Source of the DNA: an uncultured Marinoscillum sp.
Lineage (GTDB): Bacteria > Bacteroidota > Bacteroidia > Cytophagales > Cyclobacteriaceae
DNA length: 39,044 nucleotides
Assembly (NCBI GenBank): GCA_902605755.1
Contig: CACLDR010000017.1
Span: 1-39,044 of the forward strand
Direction of reading: 5' to 3'
The notes beneath the pieces were generated by a model. It did not search any database. It saw only the letters and a list, made by a program, of their open reading frames with translations, and was not told the DNA's origin. Shown in pieces: positions 19,822 through 28,758 of this stretch. The position numbers and the translations under genes were made by a program. The stretch's first letter is position 1, and each line of letters opens with the position of its first letter.

Positions 19822-20396
19822 TTTCCTGAATGTTCTAACCAGTTAATAATCATTTTTTTCCCATGTGAAGACATAACAGACTCAGGATGAAATTGAAGTC
19901 CGCGAACATTGTAGTGCTTGTGTTTAATCGACATCACACATTGGTCTGAATCTTCTGAAGTAACGATGAGATCCTGAGGAAAATTTTTATTAGAAATAGC
20001 CCATGAATGATATCTGCAAGCCTTGAAAGAATCTGGAACAGACTGGAATATTGAGTCTGGCTTTTTTAAAAAGACATCAGTAACTACCCCGTGATAAACT
20101 TCATCCAAATTATACAATTTTGCACCGTAAGCCTCTCCAATAGCTTGATGACCCAAGCATACGCCTAAAATGCTCTTGGTAGCCCCATATTTCCTAATAA
20201 TTTCACCCATTATTCCTGCTTCTTTCGGAATTCCTGGACCAGGAGAGAGTAAGATACAATCATATTCCCCGACCTCGTCAATAGAAATTTTGTCATTTCT
20301 AAAAATTGCTATATCCTTTTTTAACCCTAGCGTTTTTAGAATATGAACTAGATTGTATGTAAAGCTATCGTAGTTATCTAACACTAATATTTTCAT
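19818..20396 (-). CDS. trpG: Anthranilate synthase component II (glutamine amidotransferase)
   Basis: Glutaminase subunit supplying ammonia to TrpE. It starts with LVLDNYDSFTYNLVHIL and has LLSPGPGIPKEAG, the nucleophile in GVCLGHQAIGEAYG, and the His-Glu pair in QFHPESVMSSHG. The 192-residue length is normal. It overlaps trpE and trpD by 4 bp each. It could also serve 4-amino-4-deoxychorismate synthesis as a shared subunit, which cannot be told from sequence. Confidence 0.96.
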   Translation of the reverse strand: MKILVLDNYDSFTYNLVHILKTLGLKKDIAIFRNDKISIDEVGEYDCILLSPGPGIPKEAGIMGEIIRKYGATKSILGVCLGHQAIGEAYGAKLYNLDEVYHGVVTDVFLKKPDSIFQSVPDSFKACRYHSWAISNKNFPQDLIVTSEDSDQCVMSIKHKHYNVRGLQFHPESVMSSHGKKMIINWLEHSGK

Positions 20397-21799
20397 TTTC
20401 GCCTTGAATTCAATTTTGCCATCTCCATTGCCTTTTCAAGAGCTGCCAACTTATTATAAACTTCTTGCACCTCATTTTCTGGAACAGATTTAGAAACAAT
20501 ACCCGCACCCGCTCTGAAAATCAGTTTTCTTCTTTGACTTAAAAAAGTACGAATCATGATGGCATGATTAAAACCTCCTTGAAAATCCATAAAACCAATA
20601 GCACCACCATAATATCCTCGTGCACTTTTTTCGTATATCCCTATCAACTCCATTGCTCGATGTTTTGGTGCCCCAGATAGGGTTCCTGCCGGAAAAGTAC
20701 TTGCAACAACATCTAAAGAATCTGAGGCTTTATTCAACTTTCCCGTCACCTTACTAACGAGGTGAATAACATGAGAATAATACTGAACTTCTTTATAAGT
20801 CTCAACGGTGACATCAGAGGTGAACTTACTCAGGTCATTACGAGCTAAATCTACCAGCATTATGTGTTCAGAATTTTCTTTTGGATCTTCTAAAAGCTTT
20901 CTCGCCAAATCAGCATCAGCTTCATCATCTCCTGTCCTTCGAAAAGTACCTGCAATAGGATAAATAATCGCTTTTTCAGGGTTAATAATTATCTGTGCTT
21001 CTGGTGATGACCCAAAAATTTTATATGCCCCGAAATCAAAATAAAATAAATATGGAGATGGATTGATTGACCTTAATGCCCTGTAGACTTGAAATTCATC
21101 ACCCTTAAACAATGACTCAAATTGTCGTGAAAAGACAACCTGAAACACATTGCCCAATTTACAATGATCGATACCTTTTTTAACCATTTCTAAAAACTCA
21201 TCATCTGTATGGTTAGAAGTTATCTCACCCTCCATGTCGAACGTATACGAAGGAGTTGTTTGCTTGTGTAAGCATTCTATAATCCTTTGAATATCATTAT
21301 TGGACCCATTTAAGTAAGTTTTTACTACGTGACATTGATTTTTAAATTGATCAAAAATAATCAGGTACTTATATAACGAATACCTGATCTCTGGTATCTC
21401 TTGCAGAGTTGAAGTTGACTCTCGTATTTTAACTTCTTCGAAATGCACCACAGCATCATAATTTATATAACCAAAGAGACCAGTTTCGATGTATTTTGCC
21501 TTTGTCTTTTTATATTCAAATGAAGATTTAAATTTTTTAAGTGCCTTCAAGGGATCGCTCGTGAACTCCTCATTTGAACCATCAGGATAGGCACACCTCG
21601 AGATTCCTTGATGGGTCTCAAAAGTAGCTATTGGATCGCAGCAAATATAAGAATAGCTATCCTCTTCGCCATGATAATCAGAACTCTCAAGTAAGAGCAC
21701 GTTTGCAAATTGATCTCGGAGCTTCAAATAAGCAGAGACTGGAGTAATAATATCTGCTAAAAAGCTCGATTCAGTAATTTTTAAAGGATATTTTTTCAT
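20393..21799 (-). CDS. trpE: Anthranilate synthase component I
   Basis: Converts chorismate to anthranilate. The N-terminal LLLESSDYHGEEDSYSYI carries the LLES motif that forms the tryptophan feedback site in this family, which favours TrpE over PabB. The C-terminal chorismate-binding domain shows FQVVFSRQFES, IFGSSPEAQI, YPIAGTFRRTGDD, LVDLARNDLSKF, and FPAGTLSGAPKHRAMELI. The 468-residue length is normal. It is the first structural gene, 12 bp past the T run of the attenuator hairpin, and is preceded by a Trp-containing leader peptide. Confidence 0.97.
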   Translation of the reverse strand: MKKYPLKITESSFLADIITPVSAYLKLRDQFANVLLLESSDYHGEEDSYSYICCDPIATFETHQGISRCAYPDGSNEEFTSDPLKALKKFKSSFEYKKTKAKYIETGLFGYINYDAVVHFEEVKIRESTSTLQEIPEIRYSLYKYLIIFDQFKNQCHVVKTYLNGSNNDIQRIIECLHKQTTPSYTFDMEGEITSNHTDDEFLEMVKKGIDHCKLGNVFQVVFSRQFESLFKGDEFQVYRALRSINPSPYLFYFDFGAYKIFGSSPEAQIIINPEKAIIYPIAGTFRRTGDDEADADLARKLLEDPKENSEHIMLVDLARNDLSKFTSDVTVETYKEVQYYSHVIHLVSKVTGKLNKASDSLDVVASTFPAGTLSGAPKHRAMELIGIYEKSARGYYGGAIGFMDFQGGFNHAIMIRTFLSQRRKLIFRAGAGIVSKSVPENEVQEVYNKLAALEKAMEMAKLNSRRK

Positions 21800-21811
21800 A
21801 ATTATTAAGTC

Positions 21812-21840
21812 AAAAAAAAGCCTGCTGTGAACAGCAGGCT
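21812..21840 (-). terminator. trp attenuator terminator hairpin
   Basis: On the minus strand a perfect stem, AGCCTGCTG pairing with CAGCAGGCT around a 4-nt loop, is followed directly by eight T (eight A at 21812-21819 on the plus strand). It lies between the Trp leader peptide and trpE. An intrinsic terminator just ahead of the first gene of a biosynthetic operon is the hallmark of attenuation. The leader segment GGCTT at the second Trp codon could pair with GAGCC at the start of the 5' arm, a possible antiterminator; I have not folded it. Confidence 0.85.
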
Positions 21841-21866
21841 CTATGTTTTTTTACAAAAGGGTTCGC

Positions 21867-21923
21867 TCACAAATTAAATCTTTGTTTACCAAGCCATCTC
21901 CAATAAGTTTTTTCTAAATTCAT
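21867..21923 (-). CDS. trpL: trp operon leader peptide (Trp-Arg-Trp)
   Basis: A minus-strand ATG at 21923-21921 opens an 18-codon frame, MNLEKTYWRWLGKQRFNL, ending in TGA at 21869-21867. It has two Trp codons separated by one Arg, 26 bp before the terminator hairpin of the trpE leader. In classical attenuation, slow decoding of Trp codons when charged tRNA-Trp is scarce prevents terminator formation. The link to regulation is inference from position and composition. No strong Shine-Dalgarno sequence is seen, which is usual in Bacteroidota. Confidence 0.75.
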   Translation of the reverse strand: MNLEKTYWRWLGKQRFNL

Positions 21924-22765
21924 TCAGAGGCTAAGAAAGTGTAATAATTGCAAAGAAACAAATTGATGTTATTTTTTTTATCATTATTCATGTTATATCT
22001 GAATTAGTAATTGGATTATAATTATGCCCTTTTAAGCGGTTATTTTTTCCTTTCATTCGATTATACTCATAAATTCAAGTCATGTAAATTATTAGCTATT
22101 TTCTCACACAATTAATAAAACTAGATTTAAAAATTAGAGATCATTGAAAAGATAGGTTTGGAATGCAGAATCAATATTATCCATGTAAAAGCTCTAATAT
22201 CTTCTCAAAGTGGATTGAAAACTCATATTTTTTTAACAAAAGAAATATTTTGAGAATATCTGATGTCACATACTAAACTCATAAAAATTGACGGAAAAAT
22301 TATCAAAAATTTAATTTTAAAAAATCTGACTAAAATTACGATTTTAAATCTATTTGATCTTGCACACTTGGCCTAAATATGCATTATAACGGAATTGGTA
22401 ACGATTAGGGATATTTGAAGGTGTTATAAATAAGTAGTACACTGAGTCAATTCAATGCACCCTGACCTTTCATAGACCATCTAACCAAAAATTCTTGGTT
22501 AATGGTATCAGCTAATTATAACTACTAATAGTTTGATTATACTAACATTAAAAGCTACCTATGTATCAAAAATCTTACACATAATGCAATCTTATCGATT
22601 TAAATTATAGATATTGTTAAACTTAGGCGTTACTTTAAGAGTAGTTTAATATGGAATAATTAGCATTTTTTACTTTGTTTATTACTCTTCGGCTTATATA
22701 AATTGAAAAAAGATGTTAATATTTCACTCTACTTTAAAAGCGCTTCACCTAAAAAAAGAATTTAA
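21924..22765. other. Gene-free gap upstream of the trp operon, about 0.84 kb
   Basis: No gene recognised. The trp promoter must lie at the low-coordinate end, but I see no clean TAnnTTTG box. Other items are a 7-bp inverted repeat TAACCAA/TTGGTTA at 22482-22501 and one copy of TGATGTCACA at 22261-22270, the motif found in two other gaps. Confidence 0.45.
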
Positions 22766-22993
22766 AATGATGGATCTAAGATTCCTCAAATTGATTTTCA
22801 AGATAATGTCGCTCTAAATTCCGTCATTTTTTTTGTAAATTGATCAACGATGAGAAAAGTGAATGGGAAAGATTATCCACCAATAGTACTTATTACCTTT
22901 GATGATAAGGTGAGGGAAGATTCACAAGAATGTTTTATCAATTGTTCTGAAAATCGTAGTAAGTTCTTGTGCAGTCAATTACAAAGTTTTTGA
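22766..22993 (+). pseudogene. Possible coding remnant of unknown family
   Basis: After a TAA at 22763 the plus frame stays open for 75 codons apart from one TGA at 22841, ending at TGA 22991-22993. From an ATG at 22850 the last 47 codons are free of stops (including GKDYPPIVLITFDDKV and RSKFLCSQLQSF). The composition looks protein-like. Two segments faintly recall the C-terminal part of prolyl oligopeptidases, but the spacing does not fit, so no family is assigned. It sits 61 bp before the sulfatase gene. Confidence 0.3.
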
Positions 22994-23054
22994 ACAATGA
23001 TAATGAGAAAGATAGCTTTGGGCAAAACCTATAAAATCTATTTATTTTGAACTG

Positions 23055-25124
23055 ATGGAACCTGTGAAAATACCAAGAAAATATATAACACGATTATACC
23101 CAGAATGGGATTCTTCTCTTTGGATAATTTTCTTTACATTATGTCTGACATTTAACGGTTGTACTAATGGAGATAAAAGTCTAGGTAAAACTCAAAGACC
23201 CAACGTAATTTTCATCATGTCTGATGATCACACGTCACAGGCTGTCAGTGCCTATGGTGGTAGACTTTCTAAAATTTCCCCTACATCAAACATTGACAGA
23301 TTAGCCAATGAAGGAATGTTGTTTAAAAATTGCTTTGTAACCAACTCAATATGTACGCCCAGCCGGGCGGCTATTATGACGGGGAAATATGCACATAAAA
23401 ATGGTGTTTATAAATTCACCGCTCTTGATCAAACACAACCTACTTTACCAAAGGCAATGCAGGCAGATGGATATCAGACTGCATTCGTAGGCAAATACCA
23501 CCTTCATTCAAACCCGGTAGGATTGGATTACTTTTCCATCCTTCCAGGGCAAGGTGACTATCATAATCCTGAATTCATAGAAAAGGAAAATGAGCATCTA
23601 AGTGGTTGGGTGCAACAAGGAAAAAAAATACAATATAAAGGTCATTCTTCGGATATAATTGCAAACAAAGCTTTGAATTTTCTTAAAAATGAGACTTCTG
23701 ATGATCAACCCTTTATGCTCTTTTGCCACTTCAAAGCTCCTCATGATACGTGGGATTATGCAGCGCGATACGAGAAATTCTTGGCTGATGTAGAAATACC
23801 CGAGCCAGATAATCTTTTTGATGACTATGAGGGTAGAAGTGATGCGCTTAAGACTCAACTCCAGTTTATAGGAAGTAAATGGGGAGATCATACAAATTTC
23901 GAAAAGCAAACAACTGACTTGGAGGGCAAAGCGAAACGCAAAAAACAATATCAATTGTATATGAAAAAGTACCTTCGATGTGTCAAAGGAGTTGACGATA
24001 ATGTGGGTAGAATATTAGACTATTTGGATGAGTCAGGCTTGGCTGAAAATACGATTGTCATGTATACTGGAGATCAGGGGTTTTATTTAGGTGAGCACGG
24101 ACTATATGACAAGCGTTTTATGTATGAAGAAGGTCTACGCATGCCATTTCTCATTAGGTGGCCAGGAGAGGTAGAGCAAGGATCAACAAGTGATGGCATG
24201 ATATTAAATGTGGACTTTGCCCCGACAATACTGGAGGCAGCAGGTCTACCCACACTTGAAGGAACTCAAGGGAAGAGTTTTATGCATTTACTGAGCGGCA
24301 ATATTCCAACAGACTGGCGAACCTCAATGTACTACAGATATTATTATTCTCATTTTGAAACTGAACCACATTTTGGAATCAGAACTTATGATCATAAACT
24401 TATTTATTTTGACAAAATTGATCAATGGGAATTTTATGACCTGAATAAGGATCGTGCAGAAATGTACAATCAGTATAATAACCCAGCTCATCAAACAATT
24501 ATATCTGATTTAACCGAGGAATTGAGCCGCCTTCAAGTTGATTTAGAAGATGACCCTAAAGATGATGGTAGCAATCCAAATATTGGAGCACTTACTGCCA
24601 GACCTCTATTTCAAACTTCCAATGTTAGCCTAGGATTACAAAATATTTCTGTATTGATGAAATTCCGAACAAAAGTTGGAGGCACTCTTTTTTCAAAATG
24701 TCGGATTGGAGATATTCCCTGGTCTGTAGATTTTGAGCTGAGTGGAATTAAAACATTATTTTTGAGAGAAGGCAATTTGATTTTCAACGATGGCTGGGAC
24801 GATGATACTGAGATGAGAATAGCCCAAAACATGGATGATGGTCAGTATCATACAATTGCCATGACTATTAATAACGGAGTTGTTAGTTTTTATGTTGATG
24901 GCAAACTAAAACTAGCAGTGACCAAATTACTTTCTGAAGACAACATTAAGCATACATTCAACATTGGGGCAGGCATAGATTTTACTGGTTATCAAGGATA
25001 CAATTTTATTGGTGACATTTCGAGTTGTTTGGTCTATGATAAATCGTTAACCGAAAAAGAAGTCCGGGAATTTAATAAAGGTAGTATTTCTTCCGGTAAA
25101 CAATTACTGAATTGGCAAAATTAG
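23055..25124 (+). CDS. Secreted or lipid-anchored type I sulfatase with C-terminal LamG-like domain
   Basis: Hydrolyses sulfate esters, probably on a polysaccharide. The N-terminus has a hydrophobic segment ending FNGC (Cys about 36), so it is probably a lipoprotein, though the 20 residues ahead of that segment make the signal long. The catalytic core begins RPNVIFIMSDDH (metal-binding Asp pair). ICTPSRAAIMTG carries the CxPSR signature whose Cys becomes formylglycine. GKYHLH and MYTGDQGFYLGEHG supply further active-site residues. Residues from about 515 to 680 form a concanavalin/LamG-like domain (HTIAMTINNGVVSFYVDGK), possibly a carbohydrate-binding module. The opening motifs resemble the S1_11 subgroup (GlcNAc-6-sulfatase-like), a tentative call. 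The 689-residue length is longer than a bare sulfatase because of this domain. It stands alone, with no maturase or transporter beside it. Confidence 0.9.
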   Translation: MEPVKIPRKYITRLYPEWDSSLWIIFFTLCLTFNGCTNGDKSLGKTQRPNVIFIMSDDHTSQAVSAYGGRLSKISPTSNIDRLANEGMLFKNCFVTNSICTPSRAAIMTGKYAHKNGVYKFTALDQTQPTLPKAMQADGYQTAFVGKYHLHSNPVGLDYFSILPGQGDYHNPEFIEKENEHLSGWVQQGKKIQYKGHSSDIIANKALNFLKNETSDDQPFMLFCHFKAPHDTWDYAARYEKFLADVEIPEPDNLFDDYEGRSDALKTQLQFIGSKWGDHTNFEKQTTDLEGKAKRKKQYQLYMKKYLRCVKGVDDNVGRILDYLDESGLAENTIVMYTGDQGFYLGEHGLYDKRFMYEEGLRMPFLIRWPGEVEQGSTSDGMILNVDFAPTILEAAGLPTLEGTQGKSFMHLLSGNIPTDWRTSMYYRYYYSHFETEPHFGIRTYDHKLIYFDKIDQWEFYDLNKDRAEMYNQYNNPAHQTIISDLTEELSRLQVDLEDDPKDDGSNPNIGALTARPLFQTSNVSLGLQNISVLMKFRTKVGGTLFSKCRIGDIPWSVDFELSGIKTLFLREGNLIFNDGWDDDTEMRIAQNMDDGQYHTIAMTINNGVVSFYVDGKLKLAVTKLLSEDNIKHTFNIGAGIDFTGYQGYNFIGDISSCLVYDKSLTEKEVREFNKGSISSGKQLLNWQN

Positions 25125-25374
25125 TCTAATAAATCATTTAAGAAAGCAGCAATTAATTTTAAAAATACAATTAAGATTATATCATTCTTGATTTTGTCTT
25201 CTCTAACCGACTAAAAGATTAGATGTAATCTAAAAAGAAAACTTATGAGGATAGGAGAAAAAAGAAGATATTAAAATCCGAAAAATTGATTGAAGAGGAG
25301 AATGCTTAAAGAATGTTACCTTCCTATAACTGTATTTTATTTTACTGTAAAACCACTATTATTACGTACTAAAA

Positions 25375-26073
25375 TTATTTTTTCAATTTTTTTGTTAGTG
25401 GTATCAAATAGCTTAAGCTTAATCCGGTATCCCAATGATTACTCATGTCAGGTATATCTGTTGATCTGTCAACAGAAAACATGATATTACTAAATCCGTA
25501 AGTAATGTATGCATCTATAGAAAGTTTACCGAAACCCATATTTCTTTGGTATCCTAACCCACACTTACCTCCATAAGCAAATGACTTATCCCTTTCAGGA
25601 TCAAAGGTCCAAAAATCAGTCTTTTCACTTTTGTCTTGAGGGTTTTCAGGTACATCGTACTGCAATAAAAAATCCACATAAATACCCAAGAGTAAATAGG
25701 CCTTATTTTTTTGAGATCCAACATAAAAGATAGATTCCAATGGAATATTCAAATAATCCATCTCTGTGCGAACCCTTTGGAGAGTATTTAGGGTATCCAA
25801 ATATTCTTGATCCCAGCCCTTTTCGGTAAAATTTATACTTATTCTGAGACCCGTATTCAGACTTTCTCCATAAGTTTCCGAAAAATATTGAAACATCAAA
25901 CCTCCATGAAACCCTTTGATAGGACGGGAAAGTAAATTGACCCTGTAAATAGTATGCTCAATGTATGAAGAGGACAAATGAGGCCCAACTATGGGCCCTA
26001 TCGACCAATTCCCTTGACCATTACTCCTCTCATTGATAAAAAAAATTAAAACACAAATCAAAAAATACCTCAT
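25375..26073 (-). CDS. Outer-membrane beta-barrel protein
   Basis: The 232-residue protein starts with a signal peptide (about 1-20, ending SNGQG) and continues with alternating, Gly/Tyr-rich strands typical of small Bacteroidota outer-membrane barrels (porin-like, OMP_b-brl class), for example GLRISINFTEKGW, YGGKCGLGYQRNMGFGKLSIDAYITYGF and a C-terminal LSLSYLIPL (quoted in pieces). The function is unknown. It is transcribed away from the SRP RNA and alone. Confidence 0.75.
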   Translation of the reverse strand: MRYFLICVLIFFINERSNGQGNWSIGPIVGPHLSSSYIEHTIYRVNLLSRPIKGFHGGLMFQYFSETYGESLNTGLRISINFTEKGWDQEYLDTLNTLQRVRTEMDYLNIPLESIFYVGSQKNKAYLLLGIYVDFLLQYDVPENPQDKSEKTDFWTFDPERDKSFAYGGKCGLGYQRNMGFGKLSIDAYITYGFSNIMFSVDRSTDIPDMSNHWDTGLSLSYLIPLTKKLKK

Positions 26074-26236
26074 AGTTTGTTTCGATTATCTCTCATTTTA
26101 TACTATTGACCTTTCTGAAATCAAATAAAATAAGAGAAAACGATTCAATGATAGTGATTTTATCCTGAACACCACTTTGATATTCGTAATAATATATTTA
26201 TTTGGAAGTTAGAGTTTAAATGAAAGACAAACTTAA

Positions 26237-26263
26237 TTGATAAATTATTTCGCATTAAATTTG
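26237..26263 (+). promoter_or_regulatory. Promoter of the SRP RNA
   Basis: TAAATTTG at 26256-26263 matches the Bacteroidota -7 consensus TAnnTTTG, with ATTG ending at 26239 at about the right distance (16 bp) for the -33 element. Transcription would start near 26269, exactly where the outer stem of the SRP RNA begins. Confidence 0.6.
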
Positions 26264-26268
26264 CTTTG

Positions 26269-26360
26269 GCAAACGAATACGACCAGCTCCTGTTGAATCC
26301 CCCAGGTCCGGAAGGAAGCAAGGGTAAATGGTTGAAGCGGTGCGATTTTCGTTTGCTTTT
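26269..26360 (+). ncRNA. ffs: Signal recognition particle RNA (small bacterial 4.5S type)
   Basis: The SRP core is clear: CCAGGTCCGGAAGGAAGCAA with the conserved GGAAG tetraloop region (26302-26321), followed by the asymmetric-loop strand GGGTAAATGG. The ends pair as a long outer helix, GCAAACGAA at 26269 with TTCGTTTGC at 26348-26356, followed by TTTT. The size, about 90 nt, fits the small bacterial form. It works with Ffh in co-translational membrane targeting. Confidence 0.95.
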
Positions 26361-26383
26361 ATATAAAAATTAAAAAATTCCTT

Positions 26384-27037
26384 ATGAAATTTTTTGTTGA
26401 TACGGCCAATCTCTCAGAAATAAAAGAAGCCTATGATCTTGGTGTCCTTGACGGTGTAACTACTAATCCATCACTAATGGCAAAAGAAGGTATTACAGGT
26501 TCTGAAAACATCTTGAAACATTACAAAACTATCTGTGATATCGTTGACGACAACGTCAGTGCAGAAGTCATCTCTACTAGTTATAATGAAATAGTGAAAG
26601 AAGGTAAATCTTTGGCTAAAATAGATGATAAAATAGTAGTTAAAGTACCAATGATCAAAGAGGGAATTAAGGCCATAAAAGCATTATCGGTAGAGGGGAT
26701 TAGAACAAACTGCACACTCATCTTTAATGCTGGACAGGCCATTTTAGCTGCAAAAGCAGGCGCTTCCTATGTTTCTCCATTCATTGGCAGATTAGATGAT
26801 ATTGGATTTGATGGTATGCAATTGATAGAGCAAATTGTCCATATTTATGATAATTTCGGATTCGAAACTGAAGTCCTTGCTGCATCTGTTCGCCACAATT
26901 TGCATCTTCTCCAATGTGCTGAAATAGGTGCTGATGTAGTAACATGTCCCCTTCAGGTCATCAAGGGTCTTCTTAAGCATCCCCTTACCGAAAGTGGCTT
27001 GGAAAAATTCCTTGCAGATTATAACAAAGGTAACTAA
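26384..27037 (+). CDS. tal: Transaldolase / fructose-6-phosphate aldolase-like
   Basis: Small class I aldolase of the TalC/Fsa type, acting in the non-oxidative pentose phosphate pathway. The start [15 protein letters not shown] is characteristic, with [13 protein letters not shown], the Schiff-base Lys in [26 protein letters not shown], and SPFIGRLDD. The 217-residue length matches the short subfamily. Whether it is a true transaldolase or an F6P aldolase cannot be decided by eye. It begins 24 bp after the SRP RNA and heads a three-gene run with a small protein and ftsE. Confidence 0.93.
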   Translation: MKFFVDTANLSEIKEAYDLGVLDGVTTNPSLMAKEGITGSENILKHYKTICDIVDDNVSAEVISTSYNEIVKEGKSLAKIDDKIVVKVPMIKEGIKAIKALSVEGIRTNCTLIFNAGQAILAAKAGASYVSPFIGRLDDIGFDGMQLIEQIVHIYDNFGFETEVLAASVRHNLHLLQCAEIGADVVTCPLQVIKGLLKHPLTESGLEKFLADYNKGN

Positions 27038-27060
27038 AGAAAATTTTTTCAACATCGAGT

Positions 27061-27264
27061 ATGTATATTATCAAAGTTCGCGGAAAAGCTAAAATCCCCG
27101 ATTATATTCAATTAAGAAATGACAAGTTTGTATTAATTGCTTATTTCCGAGCAGATAGACCTCTTAAAAAATTGGAAAGATTGGGACTTGAGGGGAAAGA
27201 AGAAAAACTGAAATTATTAATTGAGAAAATACCTTTTGGCCGATTAGAGCCTTTTGATTTATAA
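27061..27264 (+). CDS. Small protein between tal and ftsE
   Basis: 67 residues with no signal peptide: beta-like N-terminal half (YIIKVRGKAKIPDYIQLRN), then a charged helical half (RPLKKLERLGLEGKEEKLKLL) ending GRLEPFDL. It lies 23 bp after tal and 6 bp before ftsE in the same direction, so it is almost certainly co-transcribed. I recall similar small proteins beside ftsE in Cytophagales but know no function. Confidence 0.75.
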   Translation: MYIIKVRGKAKIPDYIQLRNDKFVLIAYFRADRPLKKLERLGLEGKEEKLKLLIEKIPFGRLEPFDL

Positions 27265-27270
27265 ATATCA

Positions 27271-27966
27271 ATGGATCAAGAATATATAATTGAAGTTAAA
27301 GAAACTACCATATTTCAGGATGGACAGACTGTACTTGACCATGTTAATTTTAATATTTGCCAAGAAGAATTTGTTTACTTGATTGGCAAAACAGGAAGTG
27401 GAAAATCCTCATTATTGAAAACTTTATATGCAGACTTGCCTTTGGAAATAGGTAATATTCAAATGGTCGGCTATCATCTTCCCAAAATGGGAGAAAGAGA
27501 AATCCCGTTCATGAGAAGAAAAATAGGAATTATTTTTCAAGATTTTGAACTCTTCTATGATCGGACCATCTCAGAAAATTTAGAATTCATCATGCGTTCC
27601 ACAGGCTGGAGAGACAAAGCCAAAATAAAAGTGAGGATGGCAGAAGTACTAATGAGGGTTGGTCTCGGTGGTGTGAATAATAAAATGCCACATCAGCTTT
27701 CAGGTGGAGAACAGCAGCGAGTTGTTATTGCAAGAGCCCTGATCAACGAACCTAAAATATTGATTGCTGACGAGCCTACTGGGAATTTGGACCCCTCAGT
27801 AAGCGAAGATATATTTAAATTATTTCTAGAAATTAACAAATACGGTACCGCTATTTTAATGGCTACCCACAATCATTTTTTCATTCAAAAATATCCAGCG
27901 AGAATTTTGAAATGTACAGATAGAAAAGTACTTGATTCTAACAAAGTAAGTTTCAACCTCTCCTAA
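27271..27966 (+). CDS. ftsE: Cell-division ABC ATPase FtsE
   Basis: ATPase that, with the membrane protein FtsX, couples divisome state to peptidoglycan hydrolysis. It shows Walker A GKTGSGKSSLL (about 39-49), Q-loop FQDFELF, signature LSGGEQQRV, Walker B LIADEPTGNLDP and switch His in MATHNH. The 231-residue length is typical. The small upstream neighbour and the spacing around it fit the Bacteroidota ftsE locus. No ftsX lies here, so its partner must be elsewhere. Assignment over other LolD-like ATPases rests on the overall FtsE-like N-terminus and is good but not absolute. Confidence 0.85.
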   Translation: MDQEYIIEVKETTIFQDGQTVLDHVNFNICQEEFVYLIGKTGSGKSSLLKTLYADLPLEIGNIQMVGYHLPKMGEREIPFMRRKIGIIFQDFELFYDRTISENLEFIMRSTGWRDKAKIKVRMAEVLMRVGLGGVNNKMPHQLSGGEQQRVVIARALINEPKILIADEPTGNLDPSVSEDIFKLFLEINKYGTAILMATHNHFFIQKYPARILKCTDRKVLDSNKVSFNLS

Positions 27967-28137
27967 ATCTAACTATAAAGGAGAAACAGATAATCTTTTT
28001 CAATTAACACTTATTTAATTTCATCTAATTCTTAATTAGCAGGTATAAGGTTTTCAAAATAATTGTCAAATACCCTTTTTATTCCCTATCAAATTCTCGA
28101 TATTGGCGATAATAAAATTTCACCTTTTTTTAAATAA

Positions 28138-28758
28138 ATGCGTAAATGCTTTTTCAGCATCTATTTTTGTTTTTTTCAACATCTGATTATTGCTCAACAA
28201 TCAGATAGTTTAACAAAAAGTAAATCCCAAAATCTAATTCATTTTTTAGAAAATAAATATATTGGCTGGACCACTTTTGCTGGTTTTGATATGGCTCCGG
28301 CAATAGATCATCATCAGAAGCAAATGCGCATTGATGTAGCCTTAACTTATCAGATATTATCTCTCGGAATGACTTATAATTCTCTTTTAGATGAACTTAA
28401 ACAATATGTAATATTTCCAAACGTGCATCGATTAAATGCAAAACAGGGAGGTGTTATTATGGGGATTCGTGCCTTTCATTCTAAATGGATCAACTGCTAT
28501 TTCAAAACAGCTTTCCACTGGGGTCAAATGACTTGGGAAGATCCTTCAACCAAAGAATATACTTTTTCAAGTAAATCTGAATGTTTGAAACCAGAATTTG
28601 AGATCACTATTACTCCCAAATTCTGGCTTCAACTATCTGCAAAACTAGGATACCAAAAAATTGTAAACCTAAATTTACCTTTAGTATATTCCAATGACTT
28701 TTCAGGTCTTTTTTATAGTTACGGCTTAGTTATTAACTTAGGTAATGAAAAATATTAA
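28138..28758 (+). CDS. Exported protein, probably outer-membrane, unknown function
   Basis: 206 residues beginning with a signal peptide (about 1-19, CFFSIYFCFFQHLIIAQQ). The rest alternates aromatic and polar residues (WINCYFKTAFHWGQMTW, FWLQLSAKLGYQKI, YSYGLVINLG), suggesting a small beta-barrel or a periplasmic beta protein. It overlaps the next gene by 14 bp, so the two are translationally coupled and probably act together. Confidence 0.65.
   Translation: MRKCFFSIYFCFFQHLIIAQQSDSLTKSKSQNLIHFLENKYIGWTTFAGFDMAPAIDHHQKQMRIDVALTYQILSLGMTYNSLLDELKQYVIFPNVHRLNAKQGGVIMGIRAFHSKWINCYFKTAFHWGQMTWEDPSTKEYTFSSKSECLKPEFEITITPKFWLQLSAKLGYQKIVNLNLPLVYSNDFSGLFYSYGLVINLGNEKY

Noticed and set aside
21935-21988. 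Second leader ORF (MIKKITSICFF...) upstream of the trp leader
   Set aside because: It has no Trp codons and sits further from the hairpin; probably chance.
22850-22993. Remnant of a prolyl oligopeptidase (S9)
   Set aside because: DDKV and SKFLCSQLQ look similar to the DDRV..HSxKFxAxLQ segment, but about 20 extra residues lie between them and the catalytic residues cannot be seen.
25290-25484. 64-codon plus-strand frame overlapping the end of the beta-barrel gene
   Set aside because: Half of it is antisense to a well-supported gene and its sequence is hydrophobic low-complexity; a shadow.
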